The notes: generated by a model not told the origin, from the letters alone. DNA of 64,000 nt from Clostridium peptidivorans (GCF_900205925.1 NZ_OAOD01000016.1:20838-84837); one strand, 5' to 3'; shown: positions 54,310-63,668, numbered from the stretch's first letter. Program-made: numbers and translations.

Positions 54310-54472
54310 TCACCTCAACACGTTAATTTATCCATATTATAACACATCCCTTACTGCTAACTCTAAAATAATGATATCAACTAAATCTTAATAAGTGCCC
54401 AACATAAATCTTAAGAATTTCTTAACGTCTGAGATATGTTTCCAATTTTACCTTGAAATCAACATCTATTTT

Positions 54473-54566
54473 TCCCATTTTACCCCAGGGGTCTGCCCCC
54501 AAAACAAATGCAGGAAGGGTTAGCAACTTTTAAAAATAGCTCTTTATTCCAGGTGTCTGCTCCCTA
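54473..54566. repeat. GGGGCC-type dispersed repeats, copies 4 and 5
   Basis: ATTTTACCCCAGGGGTCTGC (54473) and TTCCAGGTGTCTGCTCCCTA (54547), two degenerate copies within 95 bases, just upstream of the FrhB-like gene. Confidence 0.5.
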
Positions 54567-54571
54567 AAATA

Positions 54572-54580
54572 TGGTATAAT
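54572..54580 (+). promoter_or_regulatory. Extended -10 promoter of the FrhB-like gene
   Basis: TGGTATAAT at 54572-54580 is a perfect extended -10 element. The weak -35 region lies within a GGGGCC repeat. Confidence 0.55.
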
Positions 54581-54633
54581 AGAATCTATCAGAGTAGCTG
54601 TTAATGACATTTTCAAAGAAGGGAAGATTTATC

Positions 54634-55743
54634 ATGGAAAAAGTTTATTTAAAGAAAGAATATTGCTCTGGTTGTAGTGCTTGCTACAATTCTTGCCCTA
54701 CAAAGGCAATTCATATGAAACCAGATGAAGAAGGATTTTTGTATCCTGTTATAGACCAATCACTATGTGTAGATTGCAACAAATGCGTAAACATTTGTCC
54801 TTTAATTTGTGAGGGAAATTATAAACAAAAAGCTGAACCAGCATTTTTAGTAGCCAAGCATAAATCAGAAGAAGTTCTTATGAATTCTACATCTGGAGGA
54901 GCTTTCACAGCACTTTCCGATGTAATACTTCGTGAAGGTGGAGTAATTTATGGCGTTGATTATGATGATGACTTCCGTGTATTGCACAGAAGAACTGAAA
55001 CTATTGAAGGTAGAAACCGAATGAGAGTATCTAAATATGTACAGAGCAATATAGGGAATATTTTTGAGCAAATAAAAAAAGACTTAATGGATAAAAGAAC
55101 AGTATTATTTACTGGAACGCCTTGTCAAGATGCAGGACTTAGAGCATATATGGGTGATTCACCACTCACTGAAAATCTATATGTATGCGATTTGATTTGC
55201 CATAGTATTCCTAGCCCTTTAATTTGGGAGGACTATAAGAAGTTATTAGAAAAAGAACATGGTGGAAAACTAACAGATATTCAATTTAGATCTAAAATAA
55301 TTGACTGGAGTCGAGAAAATAGTAATAAAACATTTCTGTTTAAAACTTCAAGCAGTGAAGATATCCATAACGATGAAAGATTTTACAAGCTTTTCTTCGG
55401 TGCAAAGACCATTACGCGTCCTTCTTGCTCAGAGTGTCAATTTACAGATATACACCGCGCATCAGATATTACTATTGCAGACTATTGGGGAATTGAAAAG
55501 TATGCTCCTGAATGGATGGATACAAAAGGAGTTTCTGTAATTTTAGTTAATAATGAAAAAGGTGCTGAGCTTCTTCAAAAATGCAGCAAAGAATTAAAAT
55601 ACGAAAAGCGTCCAAAAGAAGAATCTTTTACAGAACAACAGCGTTTAAGTGAACCCGTACAGTTCCCAGAAGATCGTGATAAATTCTGGAATGACTATAG
55701 AGAACATGGTTTTGAGTATATCATAGAACAATTAACTAAGTAA
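54634..55743 (+). CDS. FrhB/FdhB-family iron-sulfur flavoprotein with N-terminal ferredoxin domain
   Basis: 369 aa from the ATG at 54634 with GAAGGGAAG upstream. Two 4Fe-4S motifs, CSGCSACYNSCPTKAI and CVDCNKCVNICPL (about 8-60), precede an FrhB N- and C-terminal domain (STSGGAFTALSDVILREGGV, LFTGTPCQDAGLRAYMG, CSECQFTDIHRASDITIADYW with a third Cys set). Family members carry FAD and link ferredoxin to F420 or other acceptors; stand-alone clostridial members have unknown partners. The CofE-like gene 15 kb away is a possible but unproven link. Confidence 0.88.
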   Translation: MEKVYLKKEYCSGCSACYNSCPTKAIHMKPDEEGFLYPVIDQSLCVDCNKCVNICPLICEGNYKQKAEPAFLVAKHKSEEVLMNSTSGGAFTALSDVILREGGVIYGVDYDDDFRVLHRRTETIEGRNRMRVSKYVQSNIGNIFEQIKKDLMDKRTVLFTGTPCQDAGLRAYMGDSPLTENLYVCDLICHSIPSPLIWEDYKKLLEKEHGGKLTDIQFRSKIIDWSRENSNKTFLFKTSSSEDIHNDERFYKLFFGAKTITRPSCSECQFTDIHRASDITIADYWGIEKYAPEWMDTKGVSVILVNNEKGAELLQKCSKELKYEKRPKEESFTEQQRLSEPVQFPEDRDKFWNDYREHGFEYIIEQLTK

Positions 55744-55774
55744 TACTTGCTGAAAATATTAAAATAACTAGAAT

Positions 55775-55824
55775 AGTTAAAAAAGAACTAGATCATTTTA
55801 AAAAGTGTCTATTTCTTTTTTAAC
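55775..55824 (+). terminator. Terminator of the FrhB-like gene
   Basis: AGTTAAAAAAGAA pairs with TTCTTTTTTAACT over a 24-nt loop, an AT-rich stem. Confidence 0.45.
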
Positions 55825-55863
55825 TTGGCATATTTATGTCCCCATCTACTTGGCACAACTTCC

Positions 55864-55925
55864 ATTTTAACCCAGGGGCCTGGCCCCCAAACAAAAGACT
55901 TGCCACTTGCCATGTGGGTGGCACT
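55864..55925 (-). repeat. Joined repeats: GGGGCC copy 6 + stop-linked repeat copy D
   Basis: ATTTTAACCCAGGGGCCTGG then CCCCCAAACAAAA, directly followed by TAGTGCCACCCACATGGCAA on the minus strand, with the M42 gene's TAG stop inside the second module. The only place where both repeat families touch. Confidence 0.7.
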
Positions 55926-56955
55926 ATATAATATACTGAATAACTAATTTAATGTTATTTACAATAGCATCCATATGAGTTCTTTCATAATGATGAGTAG
56001 CATCCACTCCTGGTCCTATACAAGCAAAGTTTACATCTACACCCTGAAGTATTGATAAGCTTGCATCAGAACCATATCTATAATGTACGTCAACTCTGTA
56101 GCCAATGCCTCCCTCTTCTGCAAGTTCAACTAACTTCTTTTTAAATCCAAAATCATAGGGTGTACGACTATCCTTAGCACATATAGTTACACAGTGTTCA
56201 TCTGAGGTATGTGCTTCTCCTACAGTTCCAATATCCAGTGCAAGCATTTCAACAGTTTTTTCAGGTATTGCTGTTACCCCATGTCCCATTTCTTCATAAT
56301 TGCTTAAAAAGAAATGTACTGTATTCTTAGGTTTTATATTATTATCTTTTAAATATTTACACACACCAAACAAAACAGCAACACAGGCTTTATCATCAAT
56401 ATATCTTGATTTTATATATCCATTATCAGTAAAAATTGTTCTTGTATCAAAAGCAACAAAATCCCCTACTCTTATTCCAAGCTTTAGAGTATCCTCCTTT
56501 GTATGTACATCTTCATCAATTCTTACTTCCATGTTTTCTTCTGTTCTTAGAGTTTCCCGGACTTCCTCGGAGTGAACATGTATAGAAGCTTTATCAGGAA
56601 GTAAAACACCTGTATATTCCTTACCTTGCATAGTCTTTATTATTAAATTTTCTCCTTCATAAGCAGTCCACGCATAGCCGCCAATGGCTGAAAGCCTTAT
56701 TCTACCATTAGATTTAATTTCTTTTACCATTGCACCTAATGTATCTACATGTGCAGAAATCAGCTTATGCTCCTCATCATTTTCCCCAGTTATTGTGCCC
56801 ATAATGGCACCTTTTCTTGTGGTAGTAACAGGTATATTCATGCCTTCAAATTCTTTTCTTAGTCTTTGAGTTATAGTTGATGTATCCCCTCCAGGACTTG
56901 GAATACTAAAAATCTCCGCCATAAGGTCTTTTACATATTTCATATCAATATTCAA
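55924..56955 (-). CDS. M42-family metallo-aminopeptidase
   Basis: 343 aa. Metal ligands fit: His/Asp in LISAHVDTLG (about 68), Asp in SRYIDDKACV (about 186), the Glu pair in LSNYEEMGHG, Asp in LALDIGTVGE and His near HHYERTH at the C-terminus. It is a cytoplasmic tetrahedral aminopeptidase. It is the last gene of the dipeptide uptake operon, so it probably degrades imported peptides. Confidence 0.9.
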   Translation of the reverse strand: MNIDMKYVKDLMAEIFSIPSPGGDTSTITQRLRKEFEGMNIPVTTTRKGAIMGTITGENDEEHKLISAHVDTLGAMVKEIKSNGRIRLSAIGGYAWTAYEGENLIIKTMQGKEYTGVLLPDKASIHVHSEEVRETLRTEENMEVRIDEDVHTKEDTLKLGIRVGDFVAFDTRTIFTDNGYIKSRYIDDKACVAVLFGVCKYLKDNNIKPKNTVHFFLSNYEEMGHGVTAIPEKTVEMLALDIGTVGEAHTSDEHCVTICAKDSRTPYDFGFKKKLVELAEEGGIGYRVDVHYRYGSDASLSILQGVDVNFACIGPGVDATHHYERTHMDAIVNNIKLVIQYII

Positions 56956-56976
56956 CTTTTATGCCTCCTAAATATT

Positions 56977-57930
56977 TTATTGACCTGCAAAATGACAGGC
57001 AACATACCTTTCATTTCCTATTTCTCTTAACTCAGGCGTTTTCTCCTTACAAATATCATGCTTACAATTGCATCTACCATAAAATCTACATCCATCTGGT
57101 GGATCTACAGGACTCGGTACGTCCCCTTCAAGGATAATTTTTCCCTTTTCTACATCCACCTTAGGTATTGGTATGGCAGATAAAAGAGCCTTAGTATATG
57201 GATGCAGTGGATTTTTAAATATAGATTTATAATCTGATAGCTCCACTATCTTTCCAAGGTACATAACTGCTATTCTATCGCTTACATGCTTAACAACACT
57301 GAGATTATGAGAGATAAATAGATAGGTAAGATTAAACTCCTTCTGCAAACTGTTCATTAAATTTAATATCTGAGCTTGTATACATACATCAAGTGCAGAT
57401 ACAGGTTCATCAAGTACAATAAATTCTGGTTTCAGCGCTAAGGCTCTTGCTATGCCTATTCTTTGTCGTCTTCCGCCATCAAGCTCATGCGGATACGCAT
57501 TTATCAACCTTTCTTCAAGTCCTACGGTTTCCATTACTTCTTTAACTCTAGCCTCTATTTCTGCATTGTTTTTATATATTCTATTTACATAAAGAGGTTC
57601 GGCAATAAGTTCTGAAACAGTTATTCTTGGATTTAATGATGAATATGGATCTTGAAAGACTATTTGCATCTTTCTTCTCATATCTTTCATTTTTCTGGGG
57701 CTATATTTAACTATGTCCTCGTCATTATATATTACTTGTCCACTAGTTGGCTCATGAAGACGAAGTATTGCCCTTCCTGTTGTGGATTTTCCACAGCCTG
57801 ATTCTCCAACTAGCCCCAATGTTTCTCCTTTATTGATATAAAAGCTAACATCATCTATTGCATGAAGCATCCCTTTTTTTGTTTTAAAATATTTCTTTAA
57901 ATTGTTAATCTCCAATAACTTCTCTGCCAT
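56977..57930 (-). CDS. dppF: Oligopeptide ABC transporter ATPase, DppF/OppF-like
   Basis: 317 aa. Walker A VGESGCGKSTTGRA, Walker B FIVLDEPVSALDV and the C-terminal oligopeptide motif with CRFYGRCNCKHDIC. The signature motif reads ELDGGRRQRIGIARAL where most ABC ATPases have LSGGQ; this variant occurs in DppF-type subunits and may make one ATP site non-consensus. Overlaps no gene; 16-base gap to dppD. Confidence 0.92.
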   Translation of the reverse strand: MAEKLLEINNLKKYFKTKKGMLHAIDDVSFYINKGETLGLVGESGCGKSTTGRAILRLHEPTSGQVIYNDEDIVKYSPRKMKDMRRKMQIVFQDPYSSLNPRITVSELIAEPLYVNRIYKNNAEIEARVKEVMETVGLEERLINAYPHELDGGRRQRIGIARALALKPEFIVLDEPVSALDVCIQAQILNLMNSLQKEFNLTYLFISHNLSVVKHVSDRIAVMYLGKIVELSDYKSIFKNPLHPYTKALLSAIPIPKVDVEKGKIILEGDVPSPVDPPDGCRFYGRCNCKHDICKEKTPELREIGNERYVACHFAGQ

Positions 57931-57945
57931 TTTCTATCCTCCCTT

Positions 57946-58929
57946 CTAACTTTCTTTATTGTCCTCATAAATAAAACAATTTACAAAATGTCCTTTTTCT
58001 ACTTCTATCTTAGGCGGCTTACTTAATGAACATTTTCCCATTGCTTTAGGACATCTTGGATGGAAAGCACATCCTGATGGAAGATTTGTAGGATCTGGTG
58101 TTAATCCCTTAATTACTGGCAGCTCCTCCTGATCCCTATCCAAATCAGGTATGGAATCAAATAATCCATTTGTATATGGATGAAGAGGATTTAAATACAA
58201 GCTTCTCTTATCTGCATATTCCACAGCATTACCTGCGTACATAATAGCTACCTTATCACATATTTCTGCTACAATTCCAAGATCATGAGTTATCATAATC
58301 ATTGAAGTTTTGTACTGTTCTTTCAAGTTCTTCATTAGGTCAAGTACCTGTGCCTGTATTGTAACATCCAGAGCAGTTGTAGGCTCATCAGCAATCAAAA
58401 GACTTGGATTACATGCAAGTGCTATTGCTATTACAACCCTTTGCTTCATTCCTCCGCTAAATTGATGGGGATAATCTTTAGCTCTTTCCTTTCTTATTCC
58501 TACTGTTTCAAGCATTTGTTCAGCTTTTTTTAAAGACTCTTCCTTTGTAACACTTTCATGAAGCTGAATCATTTCTGCTATTTGTTCTCTAACTGTTATA
58601 ACTGGATTTAAAGAAGTCATTGGGTCCTGAAATATCATAGCAATCTTACTTCCACGTATATCCCGCATTTCCTTTTCTGACTTTTCAAGTAAATTTTCAC
58701 CCTCTAAATATATCTCTCCGCTGACTATTTTTCCTGGAGGATTTGGAATCAACTGCATTATCCCAAGTGCTGTGGTAGTTTTACCTGCACCAGTTTCCCC
58801 TACAAATCCGAGTGTCTCGCCATAGCCCAGAGATAAATCTAAACCATCAACAGCATGAACAGTTCCTTCATCGGTTTTATAATGAATAGTTAAATTCTTT
58901 ATATCTAATAAATTCTCACTATTACTCAT
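57946..58929 (-). CDS. dppD: Oligopeptide ABC transporter ATPase, DppD-like
   Basis: 327 aa with a canonical signature (QFSGGMKQRVVIAIAL), Walker A VGETGAGKTT, Walker B LLIADEPTTALDV and the Cys-rich oligo_HPY tail (CAFHPRCPKAMGKCSL), which may bind an iron-sulfur cluster or zinc. Together with DppF it powers peptide uptake. Confidence 0.94.
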   Translation of the reverse strand: MSNSENLLDIKNLTIHYKTDEGTVHAVDGLDLSLGYGETLGFVGETGAGKTTTALGIMQLIPNPPGKIVSGEIYLEGENLLEKSEKEMRDIRGSKIAMIFQDPMTSLNPVITVREQIAEMIQLHESVTKEESLKKAEQMLETVGIRKERAKDYPHQFSGGMKQRVVIAIALACNPSLLIADEPTTALDVTIQAQVLDLMKNLKEQYKTSMIMITHDLGIVAEICDKVAIMYAGNAVEYADKRSLYLNPLHPYTNGLFDSIPDLDRDQEELPVIKGLTPDPTNLPSGCAFHPRCPKAMGKCSLSKPPKIEVEKGHFVNCFIYEDNKES

Positions 58930-58955
58930 CTCATCACTCTCCTAATCTTTAGAAC

Positions 58956-59852
58956 CTAATTTTTAAGTTTTGGATCTAATGCATCTCTTAGACCATCACC
59001 TAAAACATTAAGCGCAAATATTGTGATAACTATTGCAAGTCCAGGAAACAAAGTCATATACCAATAGTCTCTTATATATCCTCTTCCACCGGAAAGCATT
59101 GAACCCCATTCAGGTGCTGGTGGCTGAATTCCAAGCCCAATAAAGCTAAGACCTGCTGCAGTCAATATTGCAAGTGCAACACCTAAAGTTGCTTGCACAA
59201 TGATAGGTGCCATAACATTGGGAATAATATGCTTAAAAATTATTCTCGTATTACTAGATCCTGCTGCCTTAGCAGCCTCTACAAATTCCTGATCCTTTAT
59301 TGATAATACAGAGGCTCTTACTATTCTAGCGTAACCTGGTATAGACGAAATACCAACTGCAATCATAAGATTAATAAGTCCTGGACCTAAAGCTGCAACT
59401 ATTGATATTGCAAGAAGTATTTGTGGTATGGCAAGCAGTATATCCATAAATCTCATTATTATATTATCTAGCATACCACCATAATATCCAGCTAAAGCTC
59501 CCAGTACACCACCCGTAATTACAGCAATACTAACTGCAATAAATCCAACCTCTAAGGATATCCTTGAACCATAAATAATACGGCTGAAAATATCTCTTCC
59601 AAATTCATCTGTTCCAAAAATATGCTCTGAGCTTGGGAACTGAAAAGTAGCTTCAAGGTTTTGTTTGTCATATGCATAGGGTGCTATAAAATCTGCAAAA
59701 ATAGCAACTAACAATAAAATTGCTATTATACCTAGCCCTACCAAGGCAAGTTTGTTCTTTCTAAGTCTTTTCCATACTTCCATTAACTGACTAGTTCTTT
59801 TCTTGGTAGTTTTATTCATTTCCTTATTTATTTCTATATTAACTCCACTCAT
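58956..59852 (-). CDS. dppC: Oligopeptide ABC transporter permease, DppC-like
   Basis: 298 aa, ribosome site AAAGGGGG. N-terminal OppC domain (SQLMEVWKRLRKNKLALVGL), FGTDEFGRDIFSRIIYGSRI, and the EAA loop EAAKAAGSSNTRIIFKHIIP. Six membrane segments. Confidence 0.94.
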   Translation of the reverse strand: MSGVNIEINKEMNKTTKKRTSQLMEVWKRLRKNKLALVGLGIIAILLLVAIFADFIAPYAYDKQNLEATFQFPSSEHIFGTDEFGRDIFSRIIYGSRISLEVGFIAVSIAVITGGVLGALAGYYGGMLDNIIMRFMDILLAIPQILLAISIVAALGPGLINLMIAVGISSIPGYARIVRASVLSIKDQEFVEAAKAAGSSNTRIIFKHIIPNVMAPIIVQATLGVALAILTAAGLSFIGLGIQPPAPEWGSMLSGGRGYIRDYWYMTLFPGLAIVITIFALNVLGDGLRDALDPKLKN

Positions 59853-59875
59853 CTACTTGTACCCCCTTTAATTGA

Positions 59876-60805
59876 TTAACTATATTGAGACTTTATTCTT
59901 GGGTCTACATAGGCATATAGTAAATCAACCAGCAAGTTTACAATACTAAACGCTATTGCTATAAATAAAACTCCCCCCTGTACTACAGGGAAATCTCTCA
60001 TTTTAATAGAATCAACCATCAATCTTCCTATGCCTGGAATTGAAAAAATTGATTCTGTTAGTACCGCACCTCCAAGTAATCCCCCAAACTGAAGTCCAAT
60101 TATTGTGATGATAGGTATCAATGCATTTCTAAGTGCATGTTTTAAAATAACCACTCGTTCTTTTTGTCCCTTAGCTCTAACTGTTCTAATATAATCTTGT
60201 CTTATTACCTCAAGCATACTGGATCGTGTCATACGGGTAATTATTGCAACTGATTGTGCACCAAGTGCTACCGCTGGTAAAATCATATACTTTAGGCTAC
60301 TAAAGCCAGATGCCGGAAATAAATGTAGTTTAACTGCAAAGAGAAGTATTAAAAGTAATCCTAGCCAAAATACTGGCATTGATATTCCTATTAAAGCAAA
60401 TATCATAGAAACAGAATCAAACCACGAATACTGCTTTACAGCTGATATTATTCCTATTGGAATACCCAGCAAAATTGCAAATACCATAGATAATGCTGCA
60501 AGCTTAAAAGTTGCAGGAAAACAATCTGCCAATTCTTTTAGTACAGGTCTTTTGGTTACATAGGAATTTCCAATATCCTGATTCACTACTAAATTTTTTA
60601 GATAATTGCCATATTGAACTATAAAGGGTTTATTAAGCCCCATCTCCTCTCTCAACTGCTGAACAGAAGCCTCTGGCGCTGATTCTGCAAGGATTATTTT
60701 TGCTGGATCTCCTGGAGTTATATACATTAATGAAAATACAATAAAGGTTACTCCAATAATTACTGGTATAAGGAAAACAACTCTACGAATTATATATTTT
60801 ATCAA
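59876..60805 (-). CDS. dppB: Oligopeptide ABC transporter permease, DppB-like
   Basis: 309 aa from the TTG at 60805 with GGGGAGG before it; the open frame to 60823 includes that ribosome site. YIIRRVVFLIPVIIGVTFIV opens the family pattern; the EAA loop is YIRTVRAKGQKERVVILKHA. Six membrane segments. Confidence 0.93.
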   Translation of the reverse strand: MIKYIIRRVVFLIPVIIGVTFIVFSLMYITPGDPAKIILAESAPEASVQQLREEMGLNKPFIVQYGNYLKNLVVNQDIGNSYVTKRPVLKELADCFPATFKLAALSMVFAILLGIPIGIISAVKQYSWFDSVSMIFALIGISMPVFWLGLLLILLFAVKLHLFPASGFSSLKYMILPAVALGAQSVAIITRMTRSSMLEVIRQDYIRTVRAKGQKERVVILKHALRNALIPIITIIGLQFGGLLGGAVLTESIFSIPGIGRLMVDSIKMRDFPVVQGGVLFIAIAFSIVNLLVDLLYAYVDPRIKSQYS

Positions 60806-60846
60806 ATTTATTCCTCCCCTCATTAATACTTTAATGATTTGATTTA

Positions 60847-60868
60847 AGGGGTATATTTCTATACCCCT
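60847..60868 (-). other. Intercistronic hairpin between dppA and dppB
   Basis: AGGGGTATA and TATACCCCT pair over a GAAA loop. No T-run follows on the minus strand. Such hairpins often stabilise the upstream binding-protein message so it is made in excess. Confidence 0.6.
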
Positions 60869-60885
60869 ATTAAATTTTTTATATT

Positions 60886-62424
60886 CTATTGAAAACTAAC
60901 ATTATAAAGTACATGATATCCAAATGGACTTGGCACAAAGCCTTTTACACTTTTGCTAGTACCAACAACTTGCTCACCATTTGATAAGAATACCCAAGGT
61001 GCCTGTTCCTTAACTTCCTTTTGAATTTCTTTATATATTTCTTCTCTTTCTGGTGAATTCTTCATAACTCTACCCTTCATTATTAATTCATCAACTTTGG
61101 CATTTTTAAAGAATGAATAATTACCGCCTGTACCAGCTTTTGATGAATGCAGAGGTGCATATACTGCTAAATCTGGATCTGGAGTCTGGCATGTCCAGCC
61201 TATGATAAACATATCATGCTCACCCTTTGAAAGACCATCTAAGTATGCCCCCCACTCAAGAATTTTTATTTCAGCATCTATACCAACTTCTTTTAATTGG
61301 CTCTGCATTATTGTTGCCATATCAACTCTTTCTTTTTTCTCATTTGTCCAAATAGTTGTCTTAAATCCCTTTTCATATCCAGCTTCCTTTAATAATTCTT
61401 TAGCCTTTTGAACATTATATTCATGCACCTGAAGGCTCTTATCTGAATAAAGTACATTTGGTCCTATTGGTCCAACTGCAACCTTTCCTACTCCTCTCCA
61501 AACTGTTTCTACAATTGACTTTGTATTTAAAGCATAGCTAATTGCCTGACGAACCTTTACGTCATTAAATGGCTTCTTTTGATTATTAAATCCTAAATAT
61601 TGAGTTGAGTTATCAATTATTCTTGCAATTTGTAATTTTTCATTTTCCTCAATTCTTTTTATATCGTTAGATGATATTTCATAAGCTATATCTACTCCGC
61701 CGCTTTCAAGTTCTATTGCTCTATTTGTAGGTTCTGGAATTACTCTTATAGTCATTTTACTAAATTTAGGCTTATCCCCATAAAAGTCATTAAATCTTTC
61801 AAGTTCAACTCTATCGCCTTTTGTCCAACTAACAAATTTAAATGGACCAGTTCCTACAGGACTCATAGCATATTTTTCTCCAGCTGCTGTAACAGCCTTT
61901 TCACTTAATATACTTCCACCACAGTGTGTTAAACCTGCAAGAAACCCAGATGACGGAGCTTTAGTTTTAAATGATATTGTATAATCATCTGGCATTTTAA
62001 AGCTGCTTGTATCTATATCCCCAAAAATATGTGATACAAGTGCTGATTTTGCAGCTCTTTCTAGGCTAAATTTTACGTCACTAGCCTTCATTTCTTCACC
62101 ATTGTGAAATTTCACGCCTTTTTTAAGCTTAAATTCATATGTAAGCTCATCTAGCTGACTAAATGAATCTGCAAGCATAGGCACTACTTCATTTTTTTCA
62201 TTCATCTGTACAAGTGTCCCGTAAATTTGAGTCATTACATTTGATGATGCAACATCGTTAACAACATGTGGATCAAGTGATTTTGCATCATAGGCTGTTG
62301 CTACCACTAAAGAATCTTTTACCGTACTTTCTTTAGTTTCAGACTTTCCGCAGCCACTAAATAGCGAAATTCCCAAGCAGAAACTTGCCATTAAGGCCAA
62401 AACTCTCCTTTTCTTTTTTAACAT
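60886..62424 (-). CDS. dppA: Oligopeptide ABC transporter substrate-binding lipoprotein
   Basis: 512 aa. Lipobox in MASFCLGISLFSGCGKS (Cys about 25). SBP_bac_5 family pattern: LVVATAYDAKSLDPHVVNDV, YEFKLKKGVKFHNGEEMKAS, SPVGTGPFKFVSWTKGDRVE, RQAISYALNTKSIV. It captures dipeptides or nickel-type ligands outside the cell; the M42 neighbour favours peptides. First gene of the six-gene operon. Confidence 0.93.
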   Translation of the reverse strand: MLKKKRRVLALMASFCLGISLFSGCGKSETKESTVKDSLVVATAYDAKSLDPHVVNDVASSNVMTQIYGTLVQMNEKNEVVPMLADSFSQLDELTYEFKLKKGVKFHNGEEMKASDVKFSLERAAKSALVSHIFGDIDTSSFKMPDDYTISFKTKAPSSGFLAGLTHCGGSILSEKAVTAAGEKYAMSPVGTGPFKFVSWTKGDRVELERFNDFYGDKPKFSKMTIRVIPEPTNRAIELESGGVDIAYEISSNDIKRIEENEKLQIARIIDNSTQYLGFNNQKKPFNDVKVRQAISYALNTKSIVETVWRGVGKVAVGPIGPNVLYSDKSLQVHEYNVQKAKELLKEAGYEKGFKTTIWTNEKKERVDMATIMQSQLKEVGIDAEIKILEWGAYLDGLSKGEHDMFIIGWTCQTPDPDLAVYAPLHSSKAGTGGNYSFFKNAKVDELIMKGRVMKNSPEREEIYKEIQKEVKEQAPWVFLSNGEQVVGTSKSVKGFVPSPFGYHVLYNVSFQ

Positions 62425-62653
62425 GAATTTTCCCCCTTTTGAAATTTTAATTACTTTAAAGACCTAAAAGCTTTGCTAGCGACCTTTAATACGTTACTTT
62501 ACTTTTGTAATTGTATTATATTATGTTACGTCACTGTAAAAAATTACATAGATTTTAAAGATTTGCTAACATTTATAATTTGTTTTATCCCCAAAATTCC
62601 ATATAGCTATTTTGATAGTTTTCACTATACTTAACTATAACTTGGAACTTAAT
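62425..62653. other. Upstream region of the dipeptide operon
   Basis: AT-rich, 230 bases before the next hairpin. Repeated TACGTTACTTTAC and TTATGTTACGTCAC motifs near 62490-62533 (ACGTtAC / GTtACGT) form an imperfect dyad that could bind a regulator such as CodY or a nutritional repressor. No open frame. Confidence 0.35.
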
Positions 62654-62707
62654 AAAGACAGGCATCAACCACTTCTGCATTTTATGCAGAAAGTCAAAAC
62701 CTGTCCT
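62654..62707 (-). terminator. Nested hairpin after the nitroreductase gene
   Basis: Outer stem GACAGG/CCTGTC encloses inner stem TTCTGCAT/ATGCAGAA. Minus strand continues TTTATT. Probably the nitroreductase terminator, though the nesting is unusual. Confidence 0.5.
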
Positions 62708-62774
62708 TAAATATTTACTCTATTTTGTAGTTATCATATTTTTTTTATAAACGAATACATGTACATGGCACTTT

Positions 62775-63335
62775 TTATTTTATATAATTTACTATGTTTT
62801 CTCTTCTTGCTGGTGCATTAGTTATATTTACTTTTTTATAACCCAAAGCTACGGAGTGTATTTGTTTGTAGCCTTCTGGAATTCCTAATTTCTTTAAATA
62901 TTCCTTACCTTCTTCACTATTTAATAGGTAAGCTACAAATCCAACCCAGCAGGAACCAATTCCTAAAGATTCTGCTGCCAATAGCATATTTTCAGTAGCT
63001 GCAGCACAATCTACAACTGCCATCTGATTACTTTCATCCCCTGAAATAAGTATTACAGTTGGAGCATTGTAAAACACATGAAAATTTTTATTTTCTCCAA
63101 ATTTTTTAATATATTCATTGTCTGATTTCTTTGCTAGCTCCTTAAATCCGTTACTAAGTAGATCTATCATTTCCTTATTTTGAATTACTGTAAAGTGCCA
63201 AGGCTGCTTATTTGTAGCACTTGGTGCATATATACCAGCATCTAAAATTTCCTTTAGCTGCTCATCTTTTATTTGTTCACTTTTAAACATTCTTGTGCTT
63301 CTTCTTTCTCTAATTACCTTTAATACTTCATTCAT
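62775..63335 (-). CDS. Nitroreductase-family FMN oxidoreductase
   Basis: 186 aa. FMN motif IRERRSTRMFKSEQI at the start, APSATNKQPWHFTVI (about 38) and ESLGIGSCWVGFV (about 125) are typical of the short NfnB/FMN nitroreductases. Probably a dimer using NAD(P)H to reduce flavins, nitro-compounds or quinones. Single gene. Confidence 0.9.
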   Translation of the reverse strand: MNEVLKVIRERRSTRMFKSEQIKDEQLKEILDAGIYAPSATNKQPWHFTVIQNKEMIDLLSNGFKELAKKSDNEYIKKFGENKNFHVFYNAPTVILISGDESNQMAVVDCAAATENMLLAAESLGIGSCWVGFVAYLLNSEEGKEYLKKLGIPEGYKQIHSVALGYKKVNITNAPARRENIVNYIK

Positions 63336-63538
63336 TTATAGTTCCTCCCATTTACATCCAATCAATTATTATTTTCCCTGCTTATTTCATAATTAATTAT
63401 TTCCCTATCAATTGATTTTATACTGCCACTTAATTTTATCACAAAATTAGCTACCACAATAAAAAATCCTTATAGATTCAAGCATTTATCAATACGATAT
63501 ATTAATTTAATTATACTGTCATGATATTATTTCACATT

Positions 63539-63568
63539 AAAAATGCAGAGCTTTTGCCCTGCATTTTA
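63539..63568 (-). terminator. Second terminator downstream of the rRNA operon
   Basis: AAAATGCAG pairs with CTGCATTTT; T-run on the minus strand. Back-up terminator 65 bases beyond the first. Confidence 0.65.
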
Positions 63569-63624
63569 CCACTTTGTTTCCTCGGAAATACATTGTTTCA
63601 TTTCTAGCCTACTTTTAATACTTC

Positions 63625-63666
63625 AAAAAATAAAACAATCCTGAACTTTTCAGCTCAGGATTGTTT
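63625..63666 (-). terminator. rRNA operon terminator
   Basis: AAACAATCCTGA pairs with TCAGGATTGTTT, followed by TATTTTTT, directly after the 5S gene. Confidence 0.85.
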
Positions 63667-63668
63667 AT

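Noticed and set aside
12361..55925. CRISPR array
   Set aside because: The repeats are dispersed over 43 kb, each at a gene end, with no regular spacers and no cas genes.
62425..62653. Riboswitch or T-box before the dipeptide operon
   Set aside because: No anti-terminator pair, no T-box AGGGTGGNACCGCG motif and no known riboswitch core are visible.
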